Of a DNA stretch of 7,884 bases, positions 1-5,198 are shown piece by piece. Source of the stretch: DASWRT01 sp036403035. GTDB lineage: Bacteria > Pseudomonadota > Alphaproteobacteria > ATCC43930 > CGMCC-115725. Under the pieces are notes generated by a model, which was not told the origin of the DNA, searched no databases, and was given only the letters and a program-made list of their open reading frames with translations. Location: contig DASWRT010000168.1 in NCBI GenBank assembly GCA_036403035.1, positions 1 to 7,884 on the forward strand, written 5' to 3'. How positions within the stretch are numbered: position 1 is the stretch's first letter; every line of letters begins with the position of its first letter. The translations under genes and the position numbers were made by a program.

Positions 1-256
1 CAGTCTGCGCTCCGGGCCCAGCCCATGTACCGACGCAGAATCATCGGCCGATACCGTTTAGATTTCCTGAAACGGGCTCGGCTATTTCAACGGATTCGCG
101 GCGAAAACGGGGCGGTTTTCGGCCGACGTGCGAGGAGTCTCCGGCTCGGGCCGGCATGCGGGGACGAGGAGAAATAGAAACTCCCTTTACCGTAGAGAGC
201 GCGGAGGGGACGCATGGCGGAAGAAGTCGCCGCCATCTCGCCGTGGTCCATAGGGG
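1..256. other. Left-edge stretch with no supportable gene
   Basis: No gene is recognisable here. Plus frame 1 is open from the edge to a TAG at 175-177 and plus frame 2 stops at 59-61, so either could be the tail of a gene beginning outside the window, but the short translations are arginine-rich and match nothing I know. On the minus strand an ATG at 44-42 opens a frame running off the left edge (starting MILRRYMGWARSAD), without a well-placed Shine-Dalgarno sequence. The base composition is more mixed than in the flanking genes, with several A and T runs, which fits intergenic DNA. The only structure is the inverted repeat at 99-125, listed separately. Confidence 0.5.
99..125. repeat. Short inverted repeat (hairpin-forming)
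   Basis: CGAAAAC at 102-108 and GTTTTCG at 115-121 are perfect reverse complements around a 6-nt loop (109-114). The stem extends by CGG (99-101) against CCG (123-125) if G122 is bulged. No T-run follows on either strand, so it is not a convincing intrinsic terminator. It could be a weak terminator of a gene left of the window, an operator, or chance. The pairing is seen directly; any role is unproven. Confidence 0.3.
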
Positions 257-364
257 GAAGAAAAACAACGATCGAACCACCAGACACCAAGGATGTCCAC
301 GCGCGCGGCACGCGCCGACACTCATCTTGGTGCTCTTCGTGTCTGGTGGTTCGACCGTTTCTTC
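255..364 (-). terminator. Long imperfect hairpin with T-rich tail, probable terminator of the crotonase transcript
   Basis: The arm at 272-295 pairs with 323-354. Fifteen bases (CGAACCACCAGACAC, 273-287) match perfectly with 339-353, or the stem can be continued inward through CACCAAGGATG (285-295) against CATCTTGGTG (323-332), with a 9-nt bulge on one arm and one extra G on the other. An inner stem 301-305/311-315 lies in the apex, and GAAGAAA at 257-263 can also pair with TTTCTTC at 358-364. Read on the minus strand, the stem is followed closely by TTGTTTTTCTT (268-258), as in an intrinsic terminator. It lies 53 bp past the crotonase stop codon. Its size is large for a terminator, so a dispersed repeat or a small structured RNA is an alternative. 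Confidence 0.45.
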
Positions 365-386
365 GATCCGCGGCTTCGATCCGCGG
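361..386. repeat. Perfect 13-bp tandem duplication
   Basis: CTTCGATCCGCGG occurs at 361-373 and again immediately at 374-386. It lies between the crotonase stop codon and the long hairpin. Each unit contains the palindrome CCGCGG. Replication slippage is the simplest explanation; a paired protein-binding site is possible but unsupported. Confidence 0.7.
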
Positions 387-406
387 CCGCTATTGGCGCC
401 GTTCGA

Positions 407-1234
407 TCAGTCCTGCGGCTGCGTGGCGTTGCCGAAATCGCCGTGCCGCCCGGCGCCCTTGGCGAACTTCGCAGCACCGGCCGCACCCTCCGCCTTGAAG
501 ATGCCGGTGCAGTTGTACCATTCCCGCTCCAGCGCGGCGTGCTCGTCCAGGCCCTGTTGCAGATAAACGGAGCGCCGGTCGGCGCGCATGGCCGCCTGCG
601 GAAACTGCGCGATCATGTGCGCCATGTCCTCGGCGGCCCGCCGCGCCTGCCCCTGGGGCACGACCCTCTCGCACAGGCCGATGCGCAGACACTCCTCGGC
701 GTCCACCTTGCGGCCGGTCATGATGATGTCGAGCGCGCGGCCGAGGCCGACGAGACGCGGCAGCCGCACGGTGCCGCCGTCGCTCAGCGGCACGCCCCAG
801 CGGCGGTTATAGATGCCCATGTAGGCGCCCTCGGCCATGATGCGGCAGTCGGCCCACAGCGCCAGCTCCATGCCGCCGGCGACCGCCGGCCCCTCGATCG
901 CCGCGATCACCGGCTTGCCGAGCTTGAGCCGCGACGGCCCCATCGGTCCGCGCGGAACGGGGCCACCATCCTTGGGATAATCCAAGGATTTGTGCGTGCC
1001 GGCGTTGTCACGCGTCGCAACGCCGCGTGCAGCGAGACTCTTCAGATCCGCCCCGGCGCAGAACGCGCCGCCTTCACCCCAAAAGACGGCCACGTCCGCC
1101 GCCTCGTCGGTGTCGAACGCCATGAAAGCCTCATGGAGCGCTTCGGCATGTTCGGGATCGACGGCGTTGCGCACCTCGGTGCGCGAAAGGATGACTGTCA
1201 GCACGCGGCCATTGCGGTCGATGCGAACCGGCAT
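407..1234 (-). CDS. Crotonase / enoyl-CoA hydratase-isomerase family protein
   Basis: A cytoplasmic 275-residue crotonase-superfamily enzyme, which acts on an acyl-CoA thioester; the family is usually 255-290 residues. The first oxyanion-hole segment is AFCAGADLK (57-65) and the second is EGPAVAGGMELA (114-125), both intact. E123 in the MELA segment matches the first catalytic glutamate of rat enoyl-CoA hydratase (E144). The position exactly 20 residues on, where rat E164 sits, is N143 in NRRWGVPLSDGG, so classical hydration is doubtful; D152 in that loop may substitute. This NRRWGVPL-type loop marks a recurrent but poorly characterised crotonase subfamily (from memory). Start chosen: the ATG is preceded by GGGAGG (1245-1240 on the minus strand) at 5 nt, an excellent ribosome site. 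The pentapeptide gene lies 195 bp upstream on the same strand. Family assignment is firm; the reaction and pathway are unknown. Confidence 0.9.
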   Translation of the reverse strand: MPVRIDRNGRVLTVILSRTEVRNAVDPEHAEALHEAFMAFDTDEAADVAVFWGEGGAFCAGADLKSLAARGVATRDNAGTHKSLDYPKDGGPVPRGPMGPSRLKLGKPVIAAIEGPAVAGGMELALWADCRIMAEGAYMGIYNRRWGVPLSDGGTVRLPRLVGLGRALDIIMTGRKVDAEECLRIGLCERVVPQGQARRAAEDMAHMIAQFPQAAMRADRRSVYLQQGLDEHAALEREWYNCTGIFKAEGAAGAAKFAKGAGRHGDFGNATQPQD

Positions 1235-1388
1235 GGGAACCTCCCTCGAAGGATGCGATGACGACAGCGTGGGTCACGGCACCGTAAGGTCGTGCCGGAG
1301 GCGGAGGCGGCGCCAGCGCTACGCCATGTTGTACTGCGGCCGCATCGTGGAGGGCGATGGCAAGAGCAATAAGCGTGACCCGCTCGGC

Positions 1389-1428
1389 ATCGATCCCCGG
1401 CCGAGGCCGGCGATATTTCAATCGATCC
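1389..1428. repeat. GC-rich inverted repeat flanked by ATCGATCC direct repeats
   Basis: In the 195-bp spacer between the two leftward genes, CCGGCC (1397-1402) and GGCCGG (1405-1410) form a palindrome with a 2-nt centre, or a 5-bp stem with a 4-nt loop. ATCGATCC stands at 1389-1396 and again at 1421-1428, the second copy ending just before the pentapeptide stop codon. There is no T-run on the minus strand after the stem, so it is at best a weak or Rho-dependent terminator. I see no clear promoter for the crotonase in the rest of the spacer. Confidence 0.3.
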
Positions 1429-1429
1429 G

Positions 1430-1987
1430 TTAGTTGCACTGTCCGATCGACCCCTCGGCGCAGCGCCGCTTGCCGTCGATCCAGAGCGCGTTGCTGAGGT
1501 CTCCGTTCAGGAGATCGGCACCGGCGATCTGCGCCCCGGTAAGGTCCGCGTCGCGCAGGTTCGCCCGGAAGAAGCGGGCGCGCCGCAGGTCCGCGCGGAC
1601 GAGCTGCGCCCCGGTGAGGTCGGCGCGGGTGAAATCCGCCTCGGCGAGCACGGCGCCCGTCAGCACCGCGCTCCGCAGCGTGGCGCTGACGAACTTCGCG
1701 CGATAGGCCTGGACGTCCGAGAGATTGGCGCCGGTAAGGTCGGCACGATCGAAGGAGGCGTCGCGCAAGGTGGCGCCGCTCAGATCCCGCTCCCGCAATT
1801 CGGCGCCGTCGATGCTGCAACGGCGCCAGTCCACGTGCGGCACCGCGGTATCGGTGCAGGCCGCCCCGGCCGGACCGGCCGCGGCGACGGCAAGGAGCAG
1901 CAGGGCGGCGGCGGCGGCGACAGCCGGAGGTGCGACACGAATCACCCGGTTGAAATAAGCTAGCGACGGAACGAAAGGAAGCGGCAT
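1430..1987 (-). CDS. Exported pentapeptide-repeat protein
   Basis: The frame encodes 185 residues from this start. Residues 1-42 look like a secretion signal: a short basic stretch (NRVIR), then an Ala/Leu-rich core ending in AGA before AC. Residues 62-166 are 21 uninterrupted pentapeptides of the A(D/N)LxX type (for example ADLTG, ANLRD, ADFTR), enough for about five coils of a right-handed quadrilateral beta-helix. The C-terminal tail, WIDGKRRCAEGSIGQC, plus two cysteines before the repeats suggests periplasmic disulfides. No enzymatic residues are visible; such proteins are generally scaffolds or binding proteins, so no specific function is assigned. Start choice is uncertain: ATGs at 2020, 1990 and 1987 are in frame. 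The 2020 start has AGGAG (2034-2030) 9 nt upstream but overlaps the divergent thioesterase start by 32 bp; 1987 avoids overlap. A GTG at 1945 would give a more compact signal peptide but lacks a ribosome site. Confidence 0.85.
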   Translation of the reverse strand: MPLPFVPSLAYFNRVIRVAPPAVAAAAALLLLAVAAAGPAGAACTDTAVPHVDWRRCSIDGAELRERDLSGATLRDASFDRADLTGANLSDVQAYRAKFVSATLRSAVLTGAVLAEADFTRADLTGAQLVRADLRRARFFRANLRDADLTGAQIAGADLLNGDLSNALWIDGKRRCAEGSIGQCN

Positions 1988-1988
1988 C

Positions 1989-2504
1989 ATGCCGGCCGCC
2001 GAGCCCCGGGGAACGCACATGCTGCCACGCTCCTATGCCACGACCGTGCCGCCCGAGTGGATCGACTATAACGGGCATATGAACGTCGCCTACTACATGG
2101 TCGCCTTCGACCGCGGGACCGACGGGCTGCTCGACCGGCTCGGCCTGGGCGTCGACTACCGGCGGGCGACGGATCGCACGATCTACGTCCTGGAGGCGCA
2201 CCTGCTGTACGAGCGCGAGCTGCGCGAAGGCGACGCTCTCGCCGTGACGACGCAGCTGCTGGACGCTGACGCCAAGCGCCTGCACGTCTTTCACAGCATG
2301 TGGCACGGCGCGACCGGCGAGCGCGTCGCGACCAACGAGCTGCTGTGCCTGCACGTCGATCTGCACGGCAGCGAGACCGGCGGCCCGCGGGCTGCGCGGT
2401 TCGCACCCGAAGAGCAGGCGCGTATCGACGCGCTGCTGGCGGAGCACCGCGCCCTGGAGCCGCCGCCGGAAGCCGGACGCCGGATCGCGCTGCGGCGGAG
2501 CTGA
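1989..2504 (+). CDS. Hotdog-fold acyl-CoA thioesterase (4HBT-like)
   Basis: A cytoplasmic 171-residue protein of the hotdog thioesterase superfamily, expected to hydrolyse an acyl-CoA to a free acid and CoA. The N-terminal segment PPEWIDYNGHMNVAYY (21-36) carries a D-x-N-x-H-x-N arrangement (D26, N28, H30, N32), similar to the Asn/His active sites of plant FatA/FatB thioesterases; N28 occupies the place of the catalytic Asp of Pseudomonas 4-hydroxybenzoyl-CoA thioesterase. The same WIDYNGHM signature occurs in betainyl-CoA thioesterases of carnitine catabolism (recalled), which is a hint rather than an assignment. The sheet strand VLEAHLLYERELREGD (67-82) is also typical. The start at 1989 has AAGGAAG (1975-1981) 7 nt upstream; an ATG at 2019 with a weaker GGGGA is an alternative and would remove ten poorly conserved-looking residues. 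The carrier gene follows after 4 bp, so the two are probably co-translated. Confidence 0.88.
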   Translation: MPAAEPRGTHMLPRSYATTVPPEWIDYNGHMNVAYYMVAFDRGTDGLLDRLGLGVDYRRATDRTIYVLEAHLLYERELREGDALAVTTQLLDADAKRLHVFHSMWHGATGERVATNELLCLHVDLHGSETGGPRAARFAPEEQARIDALLAEHRALEPPPEAGRRIALRRS

Positions 2505-2508
2505 CCGG

Positions 2509-3474
2509 ATGCCGGTCGCCGCCGTTCTCGCCTTCTGCGGACGCCACGGCACGCGCCTCATGGCCGCCGGCCTCTTTCTCGGTCTCGCGACGCAGCCGCT
2601 CGCCCATCTGCTCCGCCCTGCCCTGCCGATGCTGGTGTTCCTGCTGACGATCGGGACGATGGTGCGGATCGACTGGCCGGCGGTGACCGCCCATGCGAGG
2701 CGGCCCGGCCGGCTGGCGCTCGTCGCGCTCTGGATCCTGATCCTGTCGCCGGCCGCGATGACGGTCGTCGCGCGCGCCCTCGGCTTGCCGGAAGGCCTCG
2801 CGCAGTCGATGGTCATCTGGGCGGCGTCGCCGCCGATGCTCTCCGCCGCCGCGGTCGCCTATCTGCTGGGGCTCGACGCGCCCCTGGCGCTCGTCGGCAC
2901 CGTGCCGGCGATGCTGCTGACGCCGTTCACCCTGCCGCCGCTCGCGCTCGGCTTGCTCGGCCTCCCCCTCGCCATCGGCATCGTCCCGTTCATGGGGCGC
3001 CTCGCGCTGTTCGTCGGCGGCGCGGCCGTGGTCGCGCTGGCGCTGCGCCGCCTGCTGGGCAAGGAACGCGTCGCGCGCCGCGGCACCGAGATCAACGGCG
3101 CCAACGTTCTGATCCTGATCGCCTTCGCGGTCGCGATCATGGACGGCGTGCCGGGCATCGTCCTCGCGCGGCCCGCTGACATGGCGGGCTACGCCATCGC
3201 CGCCTTGGGCGCATCGCTCGGCTTCACGCTGCTCAGCGCGTTTGCGTTCTCCGGTCTCGGCCGCAGCGCGGCGGGGACGATCGGCCTGATCGGCGGCAAC
3301 CGCAACATGGCGATGGTCTGGGCGGCGCTTGGCGCCGCGGCGCCCCCGGAGATGACGCTGTTCCTGGTCGCGGTCCAGCTGCCGATCTATATCGGGCCGC
3401 TGCTCACGCGGCCGCTCTACCGCCGGTTCGGCGCGATCCAGCCGGCGCCGCTCGGCACGGCGGGCGCACGTTGA
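2509..3474 (+). CDS. BASS-type (bile acid:sodium symporter-like) membrane transporter
   Basis: A 321-residue integral inner-membrane protein with about nine or ten hydrophobic segments (roughly 17-34, 38-55, 68-88, 97-120, 123-150, 158-180, 199-218, 226-250, 255-275, 281-303). Two polar breaks in membrane segments fit the BASS crossover helices: AASPPMLSAAAVAYLLGLD (105-123) and GGNRNMAMVWA (262-272). The latter resembles the GNRN motif of bacterial bile acid:sodium symporter homologues. Family length is about 300-330, so it looks complete. Known members carry organic anions such as bile acids, pyruvate or pantothenate with sodium; the substrate here cannot be read from the sequence. The ATG follows the thioesterase stop by 4 bp, with GGAG (2497-2500) 8 nt upstream, so translational coupling is likely. 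Its TGA stop lies inside the -35 box of the next operon. An auxin-efflux-like carrier is a less likely alternative. Confidence 0.75.
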   Translation: MPVAAVLAFCGRHGTRLMAAGLFLGLATQPLAHLLRPALPMLVFLLTIGTMVRIDWPAVTAHARRPGRLALVALWILILSPAAMTVVARALGLPEGLAQSMVIWAASPPMLSAAAVAYLLGLDAPLALVGTVPAMLLTPFTLPPLALGLLGLPLAIGIVPFMGRLALFVGGAAVVALALRRLLGKERVARRGTEINGANVLILIAFAVAIMDGVPGIVLARPADMAGYAIAALGASLGFTLLSAFAFSGLGRSAAGTIGLIGGNRNMAMVWAALGAAAPPEMTLFLVAVQLPIYIGPLLTRPLYRRFGAIQPAPLGTAGAR

Positions 3475-3500
3475 CACGGTTGAAAATCCAGGGCTAGCCT
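3471..3500 (+). promoter_or_regulatory. Sigma-70-type promoter of the dpp operon
   Basis: TTGACA at 3471-3476 is a perfect -35 hexamer. After a 17-nt spacer comes CTAGCC (3494-3499), or TAGCCT at 3495-3500 with an 18-nt spacer, a plausible alphaproteobacterial -10. Transcription would start near 3507, leaving a leader of about 60 nt before the GTG at 3569. The -35 box contains the TGA stop (3472-3474) of the upstream carrier gene, so there is no room for a terminator before it. A palindrome at 3510-3520 (GGCGCTGCGCC) would sit just downstream of the start site. Confidence 0.6.
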
Positions 3501-3555
3501 CCGCACAAAGGCGCTGCGCCGCGATGGATCGGCAGTGTGGCGGAAGCGTCTCATC

Positions 3556-3562
3556 GAGGGAG
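3556..3562 (+). promoter_or_regulatory. Strong ribosome binding site that decides a GTG start for dppA
   Basis: GAGGGAG sits 6 nt before the GTG at 3569. The upstream in-frame ATG at 3524 lacks a comparable site and would put 15 polar residues before the signal peptide. The GTG start yields a textbook signal sequence, so it is preferred. Confidence 0.75.
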
Positions 3563-3568
3563 TCCGTC

Positions 3569-5158
3569 GTGATTCATCGCACAGCATTTGCTGCGGCCGG
3601 CTGCGCCGCGCTTCTCCTTGGCGGAGCGGCGTCCGCCAAGACGCTCGTCTACTGCTCGGAGGGCAGTCCGGAGAATTTCTACCCGGCGATCAACACGACC
3701 GGCACGTCGTTCGACGCCTCGCATCCGGTCTATGACCGGCTCGTCAATTTCGAGCCCGGCGGGACCAAGGTCGTGCCGGGCCTCGCGGAGAGCTGGGACA
3801 TCTCTCCGGACGGGCTGACCTACACCTTCCATCTCCGGAAGAGCGTGAAGGTCCATGCGAACAAGAGCTTCAAGCCGACGCGTGATCTCGGCGCCGACGA
3901 CGTCGTGTTCAGTTTCGAGCGGCAGTGGAAGGAGAGCAATCCGTACTACAAGGTCACGAGCAGCAATCACAGCTACTTCAACGACATGAACTTCGGCAAG
4001 CTGCTGAAGGCGGTCGAGAAGGTCGACGACCAGACGGTGCGCTTCGTGCTCAACAAGCCCGAGGCGCCGTTCCTGTCGGACCTCGCGATGGAGTTCGCGT
4101 CGGTCATCTCGAAGGAATACGCCGACGCGATGCTCAAGGCCGGGACGCCCGAGAAGGTCGACCAGGACCCGATCGGCAGCGGCCCGTTCTATCTCGTCCA
4201 GTACCAGAAGGACGCGATCATCCGCTACAAGGCGTTTCCGCAGTACTGGGGCGGCAAGCAGAAGATCGACGATCTCGTCTTCGCGATCACGCCGGATGCG
4301 TCCGTGCGCTACGCCAAGCTGAAGGCCGGCGAGTGCCACGTGATGCCGTACCCGAACCCGGCCGACCTCCAGGCGATGCGGCAGGATCCGAACATCACCG
4401 TGCTGGACCAGCCGGGCCTGAACATCGGCTACCTCGCGTTCAACACGACGAAGAAGCCGTTCGACGACAAGCGCGTCCGTCAGGCGCTCAACATGGCGAT
4501 CAACAAGAAGGCGATCATCGACGCGGTCTATCTCGGCTCCGGCGTTCCGGCGATCAACCCGATCCCGCCGACGATCTGGTCCTACAACGACCAGATCAAG
4601 GACTACCCCTACGATCCGGAGCAGGCGAAGAAGGTGCTCGCCGAGGCCGGCTATCCGAACGGGTTCGAGACCGATCTGTGGGCGATGCCGGTGCAGCGGC
4701 CCTACAACCCGAACGCCCGGCGCATCGCCGAGCTGATGCAGGCGGATCTCGCGAAGGTCGGCGTCAAGGCCGAGATCAAGAGCTTCGAGTGGGGCGAGTA
4801 CCGCAAGCGCGCCCAGGACGGCGAGCACCAGATGGTGCAGCTCGGCTGGACCGGCGACAACGGCGATCCGGACAACTTCCTCTCGGTGCTGCTCGGCTGC
4901 GAGGCGGTGAAGGGCGGCAACAATGTCGCGAAATGGTGCTTCAAGCCGTTCGACGAACTCGTCGTGAAGGCCAAGGAAATCTCCGACCAGGCGCAGCGCA
5001 CCGAGCTGTACAAGCAGGCGCAGGTGATTTTTCATGAGGAGATGCCCTGGTACCCGATCGCGCATTCGATCCAGTCGGTGCCGGTCCGAAAGGAAGTCGT
5101 GGGCTATCATGTCAGCCCGTTCGCGCGCCATGCGTTCGAAGGCGTGGAGCTGAAGTAG
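3569..5158 (+). CDS. dppA: Dipeptide ABC transporter periplasmic binding protein DppA
   Basis: Periplasmic substrate-binding protein (SBP_bac_5 family) that delivers dipeptides to the DppBC channel. From the GTG it is 529 residues (E. coli DppA 535, recalled). Residues 1-23 are a signal peptide ending ASA; the mature chain begins KTLVYCSEGSPE. Mature cysteines fall at 6, 233, 421 and 434, matching the two disulfides known in E. coli DppA (6-234, 422-435). R377 in MPVQRPYNPN (mature 354) and D430 in GWTGDNGDPDNF (mature 407) correspond to the Arg355 and Asp408 that hold the dipeptide carboxylate and amino ends. GSGPFYL (203-209) and the AESWDISPDGLTYTFHLR stretch (73-90) are standard family motifs. 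The in-frame ATG at 3524 gives a 544-residue form but is less likely. It is first in the operon, 40 bp before dppB. Dipeptide specificity is well supported; heme binding, known for some DppA proteins, is not excluded. Confidence 0.93.
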   Translation: MIHRTAFAAAGCAALLLGGAASAKTLVYCSEGSPENFYPAINTTGTSFDASHPVYDRLVNFEPGGTKVVPGLAESWDISPDGLTYTFHLRKSVKVHANKSFKPTRDLGADDVVFSFERQWKESNPYYKVTSSNHSYFNDMNFGKLLKAVEKVDDQTVRFVLNKPEAPFLSDLAMEFASVISKEYADAMLKAGTPEKVDQDPIGSGPFYLVQYQKDAIIRYKAFPQYWGGKQKIDDLVFAITPDASVRYAKLKAGECHVMPYPNPADLQAMRQDPNITVLDQPGLNIGYLAFNTTKKPFDDKRVRQALNMAINKKAIIDAVYLGSGVPAINPIPPTIWSYNDQIKDYPYDPEQAKKVLAEAGYPNGFETDLWAMPVQRPYNPNARRIAELMQADLAKVGVKAEIKSFEWGEYRKRAQDGEHQMVQLGWTGDNGDPDNFLSVLLGCEAVKGGNNVAKWCFKPFDELVVKAKEISDQAQRTELYKQAQVIFHEEMPWYPIAHSIQSVPVRKEVVGYHVSPFARHAFEGVELK

Positions 5159-5198
5159 GCGGGGCGGACGGCGGCGGCGGGCGGCACGGCGGCGAGCC

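Noticed and set aside
41..325. 94-residue minus-strand frame (41-325) whose TGA overlaps an ATG (44-42) opening a frame off the left edge, resembling a coupled gene pair
   Set aside because: The 94-residue frame starts within the hairpin, has biased composition and no ribosome site; the ATGA overlap can easily be chance. The sequence left of the window would settle whether a gene begins at 44.
257..386. Insertion-sequence end or CRISPR-like repeat
   Set aside because: No transposase fragment, no target-site duplication flanking the inverted repeat, and only two adjacent copies of the 13-bp unit without spacers.
293..1261. 322-residue plus-strand frame opposite the crotonase
   Set aside because: It begins inside the inverted repeat and runs opposite a clear crotonase; the translation is compositionally biased and unrecognised.
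1131..3477. Two long minus-strand frames (1131-2816 and 1987-3477) across the thioesterase and carrier genes
   Set aside because: Arginine-rich low-complexity translations opposite well-supported genes; they are shadows of GC codon bias.
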